Shown here: positions 1 through 10,423 of the stretch, piece by piece
How positions within the stretch are numbered: position 1 is the stretch's first letter
How the letters are laid out: each line of letters opens with the position of its first letter
Assembly (NCBI GenBank): GCA_964384825.1
Contig: CAYLMM010000010.1
Location: forward strand, 1 to 60,656
DNA: 60,656 bases
Source: CAYLMM01 sp964384825
GTDB lineage: Bacteria; Krumholzibacteriota; Krumholzibacteriia; LZORAL124-64-63
Direction: 5' to 3'
Notes under the pieces: model-generated
Seen by the model: the letters and a program-made list of their open reading frames with translations, nothing else
What the model was told of the DNA's origin: nothing
Database searches by the model: none
Made by a program: the position numbers and the translations under genes

Positions 1-83
1 GAAGCGTCAGGATTCCCGGCGCGACGAACCTCGCCGGCTTGGAGATTGTCGATCCGGACTGGGCCTCGAAATTTCCCGTATCC

Positions 84-1730
84 CTACTCCACCACATCCC
101 ACTCCGCGAACTGCTCCACCCGCACGTTGGCCTTCCCGGTGGTACGGTACGAAGTCTCCAGATCGTACCCCCAGTTCAGCCGGGTCGAGGCGCCGCCGCC
201 GCGGGTGGTGATCAGGAAACGGTTGGCGATTCCGCCGAAGCTGAAGCAGCGGTCGCCCTGCCAGACCTCGTCGCCGGCGTTCACGTCGACCGGGATCCAG
301 CCGATCGAAGGCAGGTAGATCTCGGCCCAGCGGTGGAACGCCGTGTCGACCGACGAGTCCTCGCCGCGCAGCACCAGCGCGCCCACGTAGCGGGCCGGGA
401 TGCCGACCGCCCGGCACAGCGCGATGTACGAGAAGGTGTATTCCGAGCAGGATCCGGTGCCGCGCTCGATCACCGTCGGCGCGATGTCCCAGCCGCCGAT
501 CATCTGGTAGTTGATCCGCCCGATCAGGAAGTCGTACAGCCTGCGGGCCATGAAGTAGGGGTTGGTCTCGTCGCCGACCACGTCCTTCACCTTGGCCTGG
601 ATGTAGTCGCCGCGCACGCGGTACTTGTCCTCGTCGGCCAGGTAGCGATCGCGCACGTCCTCGGGGATGTCCTTCAGCGGGCCCACGCGATCGGGGAAGA
701 TCTTGGTCGAGATGCGATGGAATTCGCCGCGGGCGTCGAGCCGCACCGAGCGGGTCGCGCCCGGGGCCAGCTCGCCCACCTCGTACACCGCCACTTCCTG
801 GCCCCACTGGTCGTGCTCGCGGCGCGAGCCCTCGGTCCAGGCCACGTCTTCGAGCGCCTGGCTGGGGCCGTCTTCGGGAATCGCCAGCACCATCGAGCCG
901 CCGGTCACCTTGCCGGGTCCGAGGTTCTGCATGTCGCAGAACAGGGTCACCTTGCCGCGGCGGGTGTCACCGCGCACGCAGGCGCCGTGCAGGTCGGAGA
1001 TGTCGGCGGCGTAGAGCGTGTCGGTCTGGTAGTCGCCCACGTACAGGGTGTCGTCCCGCAGCCACAGCCCGTTGGGCACGGGGCCCGGCGAGGCCAGCCC
1101 GAAGATCGTGTACCCGGTGCGGATGTCGATCAGGAAGACCTCGTCGCGCGAGGCGTCGGCCGCCCACAGGTAGCCGCGCGGATCGTAGGCCAGGGCCGAC
1201 ACGCGCGCGGTCGGGGCGGGGATGTCGGCCAGGGTGGTGCCGTCGAGCGGGTCGATCCGTTGCATCGTCTCCGAGCCGCGGGCGGCGATCCACAGCTTGC
1301 CCTCGGAGTCGCAGGCCGCCGCGGTCACCCGCGCCATGGGCGACTCGATGTTGCGCACGCATTCGCCGCTCACGGGGTCGATGAAGTAGATCCGGCCGTC
1401 CAGGCCGTCGGCCGCGGCCAGCAGCGCGCCGTCGTAGGACAGGGCCGCCGGCTCGTAGGAGGGATAGGCGATGGCCCCGGCCCGGACGCCGTCGTCGCCG
1501 AAGACGACCAGCTCGTCGGCGTGGCGGTCGGCGACCACGAAGCCCGCGTCGATCCGCGCGAGGCCGACCGCGAAGGCGGCCGGCAGCTCGGCGACGGTCG
1601 CGAAGCGGTCATCGGCGCCGACGAAGCGGACGTCGTCGTCGGCGACGGCGGCGGGAACGGGAACCAGGGCGGCCGCGGCCAGCATCAGGGCGGCGGCGAG
1701 GAGGAAACGGCCTGTGGCGGTGGACATCAT
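84..1730 (-). CDS. Exported beta-propeller protein with C-terminal transglutaminase-like domain
   Basis: 548 residues starting with a clear signal peptide (hydrophobic run at about 8-28, ending near AVA-DDD). Residues about 35-270 hold repeated short beta-strand units (for example LAYDPRGYLWAADASRDEVFLI) of NHL/SMP-30-type propellers. The C-terminal third is a transglutaminase-like/cysteine peptidase core with Cys428 in GTGSCSEYTF, His in AFHRWAEIYLP and Asp in GWIPVDVNAGDE, the usual Cys-His-Asp triad. Family knowledge suggests an extracytoplasmic protein-crosslinking or peptidase role; the substrate is unknown. GGAGG lies just upstream of two adjacent ATG codons, so the second ATG (1727) is an equally good start. 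It is divergent from the symporter gene. The domains are clear; the function is inferred. Confidence 0.85.
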   Translation of the reverse strand: MMSTATGRFLLAAALMLAAAALVPVPAAVADDDVRFVGADDRFATVAELPAAFAVGLARIDAGFVVADRHADELVVFGDDGVRAGAIAYPSYEPAALSYDGALLAAADGLDGRIYFIDPVSGECVRNIESPMARVTAAACDSEGKLWIAARGSETMQRIDPLDGTTLADIPAPTARVSALAYDPRGYLWAADASRDEVFLIDIRTGYTIFGLASPGPVPNGLWLRDDTLYVGDYQTDTLYAADISDLHGACVRGDTRRGKVTLFCDMQNLGPGKVTGGSMVLAIPEDGPSQALEDVAWTEGSRREHDQWGQEVAVYEVGELAPGATRSVRLDARGEFHRISTKIFPDRVGPLKDIPEDVRDRYLADEDKYRVRGDYIQAKVKDVVGDETNPYFMARRLYDFLIGRINYQMIGGWDIAPTVIERGTGSCSEYTFSYIALCRAVGIPARYVGALVLRGEDSSVDTAFHRWAEIYLPSIGWIPVDVNAGDEVWQGDRCFSFGGIANRFLITTRGGGASTRLNWGYDLETSYRTTGKANVRVEQFAEWDVVE

Positions 1731-1836
1731 TCTGCCTCCGGCGGAGTTCGATGAGCGGGACGGGTCTCGGGGGCGAGATTATCACCGCCGGGGGGCGGGG
1801 GACAAGGCGAGTCCGGGACTCCCGGCCAGGTCGGGG

Positions 1837-1872
1837 TTGGCAGCGGCCGCGGCCGGGGCTAATGTTCCCGGA
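1837..1872 (+). promoter_or_regulatory. Sigma-70-like promoter positioned for a leaderless transcript of the symporter gene
   Basis: TTGGCA at 1837-1842, a 17-base spacer, then TAATGT at 1860-1865. Only six bases separate the -10 box from the ATG at 1872, so the expected transcription start is the A of the start codon or next to it. No Shine-Dalgarno sequence precedes this ATG, which agrees with a leaderless mRNA. Motif-based only. Confidence 0.5.
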
Positions 1873-3428
1873 TGCTCGACGCGCTGATCATCCTGGGCTA
1901 CTTCGCCGCGGTCATGGCCGTGGCCGTCCGCGCGCGCCTGAAGCGCGACGCCACCGCCGAGGACTACTTCGTCAGCGGCCGCAGCCTGCGCTGGTATTCG
2001 ATCGCCGCCTCGACCATCGCCACCAACCTGCACGCCGGGCACTTCCTGGCGGTCATCGGCTCGGCCTACGCCTTCGGCCTGGCCCAGGCCAACTTCGAAC
2101 TCAACGCCGTCTTCGGGCTGATCCTCGCGGCCTTCGTCTTCGTGCCGCTGTACCTGAGGGCCCGCGTGGTGACGGTCACCCAGTTCTTCGAGATGAAGTT
2201 CGGCCCGCGGGTGGCCACGGCCTACTCGCTGCTCTCGATGTTCCTCTACGGCACGCTCTATCTGGGCGCGGCGCTGTTCTGGGGCGGCTACTCGCTCGAG
2301 ATCATCTTCGGCGACGCGCTGCAGGCGGCGGTCGGGGCCACGCCCGCGGTGCGGATCTGCGTGATGATCGTGCTGCTGGGCGGGTTTTCCGCCGTCTACA
2401 CCTACTTCGGCGGCCTGGGCGCGGTGGTGCGCACCGACATCGTGCAGTTCGTGCTGCTGCTCGGCGGCGGGCTGACCGTCACCGGGCTGGCCGTCCACCA
2501 GCTCGGCGGCTGGGACGCCCTGATGACCGTCACCGGCGACCGCATGCACCTGCATCTGCCCAACGACCACGCACAGCTGCCGTGGCTGGGCATCATCACG
2601 ATGAACCTGCTGAACCTGCAGTACTGGGGATGCAACCAGGTGATCCTGCAGCGATCGCTGGCGGCCCGCAGCCTGCGCCACGCCCAGGCGGGCCTGCTGG
2701 TCGGCGGGTTCTTCAAGTTCTTCACCGCGGCGATGCTGGTGCTGCCGGGCGTCGCGCTGGTGGGGATCCTGGGCCGCGACCATCCGCTGGCCGATCCCGA
2801 CCAGGCGTACCTGAAGATCGTCGAGCTGTTGCTGCGGCCGGGGGTGCGGGGGCTGGTTCTCTGCGGGCTCTTCGCGTCGCTGATGAGTTCGGTCGATTCG
2901 ATCTTCAACTCGATCTCGACGCTGTGGTCGATCGACATCTACAAGCGGCGGCTGCGGCCCGACGCGACCGACGCGCAGGTGGTGGCCACCGGGCGGCGCG
3001 CGATTCTGGGCACGCTGCTGATCGGCATCTGCTTCGGGTTCGCCTTCGCCTGGGTGAAGCTGGACAACCCTTCGTTCCCGCTGGATCCGCTGTTCAAAAA
3101 GGTGTCGTACTTCATCAAGAACGGCTTCGTGGTGCTGATCGCCTCGGCGGTGTTTTTGCGCTCGCCCTCGCGCCGGCTGGTGCTCGGCGGGCTGCTGCTG
3201 ACCATTCCGCTGACGGTCGCGCTGAACCTGGTCTTCGCCGGCACGCCGTACCTGATCTTGACAGGCGTGATCATCCTGGCGGCCTTCGCGGCCGTGGCGC
3301 TGCCGACGATCCGGCGCAACGGCTGGCGGCTCGACGAGTCGCTGGTGAAGGTTTCCGACCGGCGCATCGGCTGGCTGGGCGTCGTGCTCGGCGCGGGGCT
3401 GGTCGCCGCGCACGTGGTGTTCCACTAG
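1872..3428 (+). CDS. Sodium:solute symporter family (SSS/SLC5-like) transporter
   Basis: 518-residue polytopic membrane protein with about 13 hydrophobic segments. The N-terminus (AEDYFVSGRSLRWYSIAAS) is the signature of the sodium/solute symporter family, in which a sugar, amino acid, vitamin or organic anion is taken up with Na+. The later motif SLMSSVDSIFNSISTLWSIDIYK matches the conserved TM8 region that contributes to the Na2 site. The substrate cannot be told from sequence. The start was chosen because the family N-terminus begins here and a promoter sits directly upstream. The stop overlaps the convergent SET-domain gene through a shared CTAG. Confidence 0.9.
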   Translation: MLDALIILGYFAAVMAVAVRARLKRDATAEDYFVSGRSLRWYSIAASTIATNLHAGHFLAVIGSAYAFGLAQANFELNAVFGLILAAFVFVPLYLRARVVTVTQFFEMKFGPRVATAYSLLSMFLYGTLYLGAALFWGGYSLEIIFGDALQAAVGATPAVRICVMIVLLGGFSAVYTYFGGLGAVVRTDIVQFVLLLGGGLTVTGLAVHQLGGWDALMTVTGDRMHLHLPNDHAQLPWLGIITMNLLNLQYWGCNQVILQRSLAARSLRHAQAGLLVGGFFKFFTAAMLVLPGVALVGILGRDHPLADPDQAYLKIVELLLRPGVRGLVLCGLFASLMSSVDSIFNSISTLWSIDIYKRRLRPDATDAQVVATGRRAILGTLLIGICFGFAFAWVKLDNPSFPLDPLFKKVSYFIKNGFVVLIASAVFLRSPSRRLVLGGLLLTIPLTVALNLVFAGTPYLILTGVIILAAFAAVALPTIRRNGWRLDESLVKVSDRRIGWLGVVLGAGLVAAHVVFH

Positions 3429-3913
3429 CCGGCCATGGCCATCGCCGAACGGCGGTATCGCCGGGCGATGAAACCCTGGACGATGCCCAACTCCAGATAA
3501 CGGATCTGCAGCCGGGGCGGCAGCAGCCGGAAGTCCCCGACCACCCCGCGGCAGAGCGGCGAGCCGCATCGGCATTCCAATGTCCAGAGATCCTCGTCCA
3601 TGGTCGTGGAATAGTCGAAGCGGATCTCCTGCCCGGCCGGAATGTCCCGTATGGCCACCAGATTCCGGTTGGCCACGATGCCGGCGTTCGGGTCGCAGGA
3701 GTGGTTGGCGAACACTCCCGGCGGCTCGAGCAGGATGTAGGTGCGGCGGCCCGTCTGCAACAGGTTCGCACCCGATTCGCAGAAATGGATCGGGTCCCCG
3801 CTGTCATATCGCGATCCGTGCAGGGCGAGGATCCGGTCTCCGGCGGGGATGTCCCTGTTCGCGAACAGTCCCCGACCGATGTCGCAATCGCCGACGTACA
3901 CGTCCTTCTTCAT
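3425..3913 (-). CDS. SET-domain protein lysine methyltransferase with post-SET cysteines
   Basis: 162 residues. The SET core is recognisable: GRGLFANRDIPAGDRIL near the N-terminus (GxG SAM site), FANHSCDPNAG at 69-77 (the NHS/C motif) and IRFDY with the catalytic Tyr at 101. A post-SET cluster follows with Cys114, Cys116 and Cys121 (CRCGSPLCRG), which in eukaryotic SET enzymes joins a Cys from NHSC to bind zinc; here Cys73 could supply the fourth ligand. It is predicted to transfer a methyl group from SAM to a lysine; the target is unknown. GGAGGTGAT precedes the ATG. It lies 45 bases downstream of the acidic protein gene on the same strand and probably shares its transcript. Confidence 0.88.
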   Translation of the reverse strand: MKKDVYVGDCDIGRGLFANRDIPAGDRILALHGSRYDSGDPIHFCESGANLLQTGRRTYILLEPPGVFANHSCDPNAGIVANRNLVAIRDIPAGQEIRFDYSTTMDEDLWTLECRCGSPLCRGVVGDFRLLPPRLQIRYLELGIVQGFIARRYRRSAMAMAG

Positions 3914-3958
3914 CGATCATCACCTCCGGCTCGACAGGCGGAAGCGGCGGGGATGGGA

Positions 3959-4258
3959 TCAGTCCCGGTCCCAGTCGATGGCGTCGTCGTTGTCGCTGAC
4001 TGAATATTCCTCATCGTCGAAGTCGTCGAAATCCTCGTCCACGGGGTCGGACAGTTCATCGACGTCGTCGAAATCCTCGTATTCGTCGAACTCGAGATCG
4101 TCCAGGGGATCGCTCCGGCGCTGCCGGCGCGCGGCGCGGAAATCCTCATCCCCGATCTGGTTCTTCCGGTCGCGGGGTCCGGATCCGAAACGCCGCTTGC
4201 TGCGGGGCTTCAGTTCCTCGCCGCCGACGTCCTCCTGACGGCTCCGGTGCTCGTTCAT
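3959..4258 (-). CDS. Small protein with basic N-terminal half and highly acidic C-terminal half, function unknown
   Basis: 99 residues. Residues 1-50 are rich in Arg/Lys (for example KPRSKRRFGSGPRDRK), and from about residue 50 to the end nearly every residue is Asp or Glu with scattered Tyr/Phe (DEYEDFDDVDEL and similar). No signal peptide or membrane segment is visible. GGAGG precedes the ATG. It is immediately upstream of, and co-directional with, the SET-domain gene, so it may be a partner or substrate (inference). Such charged, low-complexity proteins may be disordered. The real length and start look sound because codon use is consistent with neighbours, but no family is recognised. Confidence 0.65.
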   Translation of the reverse strand: MNEHRSRQEDVGGEELKPRSKRRFGSGPRDRKNQIGDEDFRAARRQRRSDPLDDLEFDEYEDFDDVDELSDPVDEDFDDFDDEEYSVSDNDDAIDWDRD

Positions 4259-4701
4259 CGTCCAACCTCCGTTCGGGTTCCGGCTGAGATTCCGCCTGTC
4301 GGCGCAACGGCGCCCGCGTCCCGGGCCGGGACATGGGCGACAGCGCCGTGGCGGCGCGTTCGTTCAGCGGTGATTCGGTCCGGGAGATCGCTTGCCGCGA
4401 ACAACCCTTGATCCCCCCGGTGAAAACATGCCTCGTCGCCGCCTTACGCGTCTGTTCCGGGGGGAGCCAGGGCTTGGGGACGGCCAATGAAACGGGTTCG
4501 CCCGATTGGGCTTCATGCCGGAAATCTAGACGGGGACATGGCGGTGTGTCAATAGTGTCGCGCGAGAAAAATCCGGCATTTGAAAATCTTTACAAGACGT
4601 TGCCGGATAGGGGATTATGGCGAATCTCGTGTGCGCTGAACCGCTGTGTGCTATTTTGGGAGTCGCACCCGAGAGCCCGAAACCCGTTCCGAGGAGCCGC
4701 C
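4259..4701. other. 443-base divergent intergenic region
   Basis: It separates the acidic-protein gene (minus) from the M64 peptidase gene (plus). Open frames crossing it look like shadows: no Shine-Dalgarno site and no recognisable protein. The right-hand half is less GC-rich than the genes. A weak sigma-70-like pair, TTTACA at 4589-4594 and GATTAT at 4613-4618 (18-base spacer), and a possible second -10 TATTTT near 4652, could serve the peptidase. No hairpin terminator or RNA gene was recognised. Confidence 0.4.
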
Positions 4702-6186
4702 GTGATCCGCAGCATCCTGATCTTCGCCGCCGCGGCGCTGGCCGCAGGCGCCGGCCTGGCCGCAGAGCAGCCCGTCTTCGCCGACCATTTCGTCGACGCC
4801 ACCCTGCGCATCGACTACGACCACACCGGCGCGGCGGGCGAGGAGATCGTGGCCCTGGACCGGCTCTATCGCGAGGACGTCTGGTCGGGCGGCCGGACGG
4901 TCCTGATCGACGAGCTGGACCTGGGCCGCTACGAGGCCAGGATCCACGACGCCGGAACCGGCGAGCTGCTGTGGTCGCGCGGCTTCGATTCCTACTTCGG
5001 CGAATGGCGGACGACCGGGCCGGCGGCCGCGGGCGTCAGGCGCACCTACCACGAGACCGTGCGGGCGCCGTTCCCCAAGGCGCCGGTAGACTTCGCGCTG
5101 GCCGCGCGCGGCGGCGACGGCGAACTGTCCGAGGTCTTCCGGACGCGGATCGATCCCGGTTCGTGGGAGATCCGGATCGAACCCAAACCGGCCGACGTGA
5201 TCGTGGTCGAGGCGGCGGTTCACGGCGATCCGCGCGGCCGGGTCGACGTGGCGATCCTGGGCGAGGGGTACACGTCCGCCGAGATCGAGAAATTCCGCGC
5301 CGACGTGAAGCGCTTCGCCGGCGTCCTGCTCGGCCGAGAGCCCTTCGCCTCGCTGAGCGACCGCTTCAACATCTGGGGCGTGCTGAAGCCCTCCCAGCAG
5401 AGCGGCTGCGACGAGCCGAGCCGCGGCGTGCACCGCAACACCGCCCTGGGCTGCACCTTCGATTCGCTGGGTTCGGAGCGCTATCTGCTGACCGAGGACA
5501 ACCGCGCCATCCGCGACGCGGCCGGCTGCGCGCCCTACGACGTGCTGAGCGTCATGGTCAACCACGAGCGCTACGGCGGCGGCGGGATCTACAACCTGTT
5601 CAACGTCTTCACCAGCGACAACCAGTGGAGCGACTACGTCTTCGTGCACGAGTTCGGCCACGGCTTCGCCGGCCTGGCCGACGAGTACTATTCCTCCAGC
5701 ACCGCGTATACCGACTTCTACTCGCGCGATGTCGAGCCGGGCGAGCGCAACATCACCGTCCTGCAGCCCGACGGCCGGCCGAAGTGGGACGACCTGCTGC
5801 CGGCCGGCGCTCCGATCCCCACGCCCTGGCCCAAGGCCGGGTACGACGCGATGGACGCCGAATACCAGGTGCGCCGCGGCGAGATCAACGACCGCATCGC
5901 CGGGTTGATGCGCGGAGGCGCAGACGCGGCCGAGGTCGAGGCGGCCAAGGCCGAGGGCGAGGAGCTGTCGCGCAGCCATCAGCGGAAGATGGACGAATGG
6001 TTCGCGCGGACAGGCTTGCTGGGGAAGGTCGGCGTGTACGAGGGGGCGGGCTACTGTGCGCAGGGGATGTACCGCTCGGAATTGGACTGCATCATGTTCA
6101 GCAAGGGGCTGAAGCCCTTCTGCGGGGCCTGCCGCCGGGGGATCCGGGAAGTCGCGGCGCAGTACATGGATCCCGGCGGCGACTAG
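4702..6186 (+). CDS. Exported M64-family zinc metallopeptidase (IgA-peptidase-like)
   Basis: 494 residues from a GTG start with GAGGAG at 4691-4696. The open frame extends upstream, but this start gives a clean signal peptide (hydrophobic 3-20). An N-terminal beta-sandwich region (about 25-170) is followed by the M64 catalytic domain: VDVAILGEGYT at about 180, then the zinc motif HEFGHGFAGLADEYY at 316-330. The HExxH His residues bind zinc, the Glu is the base, and the downstream Asp/Glu of ADEYY is characteristic of M64. Family members are secreted proteases related to Clostridium ramosum IgA protease and Bacteroides M64 enzymes; the substrate here is unknown. It converges with the sulfatase-like gene, the two stop codons sharing CTAG. 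Confidence 0.9.
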   Translation: MIRSILIFAAAALAAGAGLAAEQPVFADHFVDATLRIDYDHTGAAGEEIVALDRLYREDVWSGGRTVLIDELDLGRYEARIHDAGTGELLWSRGFDSYFGEWRTTGPAAAGVRRTYHETVRAPFPKAPVDFALAARGGDGELSEVFRTRIDPGSWEIRIEPKPADVIVVEAAVHGDPRGRVDVAILGEGYTSAEIEKFRADVKRFAGVLLGREPFASLSDRFNIWGVLKPSQQSGCDEPSRGVHRNTALGCTFDSLGSERYLLTEDNRAIRDAAGCAPYDVLSVMVNHERYGGGGIYNLFNVFTSDNQWSDYVFVHEFGHGFAGLADEYYSSSTAYTDFYSRDVEPGERNITVLQPDGRPKWDDLLPAGAPIPTPWPKAGYDAMDAEYQVRRGEINDRIAGLMRGGADAAEVEAAKAEGEELSRSHQRKMDEWFARTGLLGKVGVYEGAGYCAQGMYRSELDCIMFSKGLKPFCGACRRGIREVAAQYMDPGGD

Positions 6187-7553
6187 TAGCCCAGGGCCCG
6201 CAGCTGTCGCGCGGTGGCCTCGTCGACCCGGGCCGCCTCGCGCGGGGCGGTCTCGTTCGCGGCCATGATCCCGCGCAGGCGGGCGGCCAGATCGGCGGCC
6301 CGTTCGGGCTGTCCGGCCAGCAGATCGCGGAGTTCGGCCGGGTCGACGGCGCTGTCGTAGAGCTGCAGCGGCCGGCCCTCGGCGTCGGCGATCAATTTCC
6401 AGTTTTCCAGCCGCAGCGCCTTGCGCTCCATCCCGTAGGCGATGTCCTCGCTGAAGATCGCCCGGTCCCGGGCGGGATCGTCGAGCAGGTCGACGCCTTC
6501 CATCGTTTCGGGGATGTCGATGCCGGCCAGGCGCAGCAGGGTGGGCGCCAGATCGACCGTCCCGACCGGACGGTCGACGCGGCGGGCGGGCACGCCGCCC
6601 CCGAACAGGGCCAGGGGCACCTGCAGCTGCTCGCGATGCATCGAGAATCCGTGGCCCATGCCCAGGCCGTGATCCCACAGCCCCTCGCCGTGATCGGCCA
6701 CGAACGCGATCACCGTGTTCTCCATCAGGCCCAGATCTTCCAGGCGGCGGACCAGGCGCTCGATCTGCGAGTCGACGTAGAGCAGCGAGCCGTCGTAGAG
6801 GGCGACTTTGTGGCTCTTGAAGACGGCGAATTCCTCAGGCGGGAGTTCCTTGTGATAGCGGCCCCCGCCGCGGCGATGCTCGTCGGTGTGGGGCAGGCCG
6901 TCGAGGGTCGGGAATTTTCGGCCGAAGGACGGCGGCGGTTCGTGGGGCGAGTGCACGTCCATCAGATGCAGGTAGAGGAAGAAGGGCGCCGGCCGGGTCT
7001 CGGCCGACCAGAAGTCGCGGCCGCCGATCGCGGCCAGGGCCGAATCGACCACGCCCCGGGCGTCGAGCGGGGCGTCGACGATCTCCGCGAAACCCTGGTC
7101 CATGCCGAAGCGGGCCGAGGCGAAGGGGTTGGTGAACACCGCCGCGGTGCGGTAGCCGCCGGCGGCCAGGAGCTCGGCCAGGGTGGTTTCGCCCTGCGGG
7201 AGCTTCGAGCAGGAATGCTTCATCACGTCGCGGCGGCCGGACGAATCGGCCAGGGCCCCGACCCCGGCGACCGAAGGCGCCCGCGATGTGAAGATGCCCG
7301 CGACCGAGGCCGCGGTCCACGGAGCCTGGGAGACGCAGTCGGTGAAGACCGCGCCTCCGGCGAAGCGCTCGTCGAGCCGCGGCGTGGTGTCGCGCTGGTA
7401 GCCGTAGGTTCCCAGATGGTCGCTGCGCAGGGCGTCGACCAGCACCACGATGATGTTCGGGCGGGGCCGCGAAGGTCCGAAAAGGCCGCAGCCGGCGATC
7501 AGCGCGGCGGCGGCGAGCACGGGGATCATCGCCATCAGGATGCGGCGCGGCAT
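6183..7553 (-). CDS. Sulfatase-like (alkaline phosphatase superfamily) lipoprotein with Thr nucleophile
   Basis: 456 residues. The signal peptide ends in lipobox LIAGC (Cys22). The metal-binding Asp40 lies in VVLVDALRSDHLG. Where true sulfatases have Cys-x-Pro-x-Arg, this protein has APWTAAS, which aligns Thr80 with the formylglycine cysteine. Thr is the nucleophile in related phosphoethanolamine transferases and lipoteichoic acid synthases. The second metal site VAFVADHGEGLWDHG and the C-terminal RALGY tail are present. It is predicted to be anchored to a membrane and to act on phosphate esters or phosphodiesters rather than sulfates (inference). It is divergent from typA. Two paralogs occur at 21322-22779 and 38645-40042. 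Confidence 0.87.
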   Translation of the reverse strand: MPRRILMAMIPVLAAAALIAGCGLFGPSRPRPNIIVVLVDALRSDHLGTYGYQRDTTPRLDERFAGGAVFTDCVSQAPWTAASVAGIFTSRAPSVAGVGALADSSGRRDVMKHSCSKLPQGETTLAELLAAGGYRTAAVFTNPFASARFGMDQGFAEIVDAPLDARGVVDSALAAIGGRDFWSAETRPAPFFLYLHLMDVHSPHEPPPSFGRKFPTLDGLPHTDEHRRGGGRYHKELPPEEFAVFKSHKVALYDGSLLYVDSQIERLVRRLEDLGLMENTVIAFVADHGEGLWDHGLGMGHGFSMHREQLQVPLALFGGGVPARRVDRPVGTVDLAPTLLRLAGIDIPETMEGVDLLDDPARDRAIFSEDIAYGMERKALRLENWKLIADAEGRPLQLYDSAVDPAELRDLLAGQPERAADLAARLRGIMAANETAPREAARVDEATARQLRALGY

Positions 7554-7732
7554 GGTCTTCGGTCTCCCGGTCGGGGGTGTTCGTTGCGTCGTTCGATACG
7601 ATACATCACCGGCGGACGCGGGGCGAGGCCGGGAACGATTATCGTTCCGGGCGCATTCCCGCGTTGCGCGACAGGACCGGAGCGCTCATCTTTCCGCCGG
7701 CATCGACCGTCAGAAACGATCCGAGGAGAATC

Positions 7733-9547
<1,815 letters not shown>

Positions 9548-9571
9548 CGGTCCGGCCGCCGCATCATCGAG

Positions 9572-9599
9572 TTGACCCCGGCGCGATTCGGCGTATCCT
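9572..9599 (+). promoter_or_regulatory. Sigma-70-like promoter of the hemolysin III family gene
   Basis: TTGACC at 9572-9577, a 16-base spacer and TATCCT at 9594-9599. The predicted transcription start near 9606 is about 30 bases before the ATG at 9635. Its position inside the longest open frame argues against the upstream start at 9572. Confidence 0.55.
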
Positions 9600-9634
9600 C
9601 TCCGGCGACGGGGGGACAGCTTCGGGAGATGGAG

Positions 9635-10294
9635 ATGTCGGGTTCACGCAAGGCTCATTATTCGCTCGGCGAGGAGATCGCGCACAGCGCCACCCACGGT
9701 TTCGGCGCGCTGGCGAGCGTGGTCGGCCTGGTGCTGATGCTGATCCGCTCGGCAAGCGACGGCGACGCCTGGAACGTGGTCAGCTCGGCGATCTTCGGCG
9801 CGACGATGATCGTGATGTACGCCTCCTCGACCTTCTACCACGCCCTGACCCCGCCCCGTGCGCGGCGGGTCTTCAAGATCCTCGACCATTCGGCCATCTA
9901 CCTGCTGATCGCGGGCAGCTACACGCCTTTCCTGCTGGTGAGCCTGCGCGGCGGCTGGGGCTGGAGCATGTTCGGCGTGATCTGGGGCCTGGCCGCGGGC
10001 GGGGTGGTTTTCAAGGCCTTCTTCGCCGGCCGCTACAAGCTCGTTTCGACCCTCATCTACCTGGGCATGGGCTGGCTCTGCGTCATCGCGATCAAGCCGA
10101 TGCTGGCCAACGTGCCGTCCGGGGCCCTGGTGCGGCTGCTGGCCGGGGGCGTGGCCTACTCGCTGGGCACGATCTTCTACATGTGGCGGGGAATGAAGTA
10201 CCATCACGCCGTTTGGCACGTCTTCGTGCTGGCGGGCACCTTCTGCCACTTTCTGGCCGTCTACGGCTATCTCTGCGTTCCGCCCGCCGCCTAG
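9635..10294 (+). CDS. Hemolysin III / PAQR-type integral membrane protein
   Basis: 219 residues with seven hydrophobic segments. Conserved family residues are visible: HSATHGFGA in the first helix region, SSTFYHAL, DHSAIYLLIAGSYTP, and HAVWHVFVLAGTFCHF near the end. The Ser/His/Asp/His set matches the metal-site residues of the PAQR/CREST superfamily, proposed to be metal-dependent hydrolases; in E. coli the relatives affect membrane energetics. GGGAG at 9624-9628 sits six bases before the ATG at 9635; an ATG two codons earlier is also possible. The physiological function is uncertain. Confidence 0.88.
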   Translation: MSGSRKAHYSLGEEIAHSATHGFGALASVVGLVLMLIRSASDGDAWNVVSSAIFGATMIVMYASSTFYHALTPPRARRVFKILDHSAIYLLIAGSYTPFLLVSLRGGWGWSMFGVIWGLAAGGVVFKAFFAGRYKLVSTLIYLGMGWLCVIAIKPMLANVPSGALVRLLAGGVAYSLGTIFYMWRGMKYHHAVWHVFVLAGTFCHFLAVYGYLCVPPAA

Positions 10295-10297
10295 CCG

Positions 10298-10326
10298 TTC
10301 TCCCGCCTCCTTTTTCGTGATATGAT
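10298..10326 (+). promoter_or_regulatory. Candidate promoter upstream of the deiminase gene
   Basis: TTCTCC at 10298-10303, a 17-base spacer and TATGAT at 10321-10326. It is the only AT-rich patch in this 129-base gap; the rest is a low-complexity run of GCCGACGCGG-like units. Weak -35 match. Confidence 0.35.
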
Positions 10327-10423
10327 CGGGCGCCGACGCCGCCGGAATCGACGCGGCCGAAGCCGACGCGGCCGGGGCCCGCAGCCCCGCCGCCGGAACG
10401 ATCCCCGAGCCCGAAGACGAACC

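Noticed and set aside
10325..10420. Short repeated GCCGACGCGG-like units resembling a repeat array.
   Set aside because: Units are irregular and low-complexity; there is no spacer pattern of a CRISPR and no sign of mobility.
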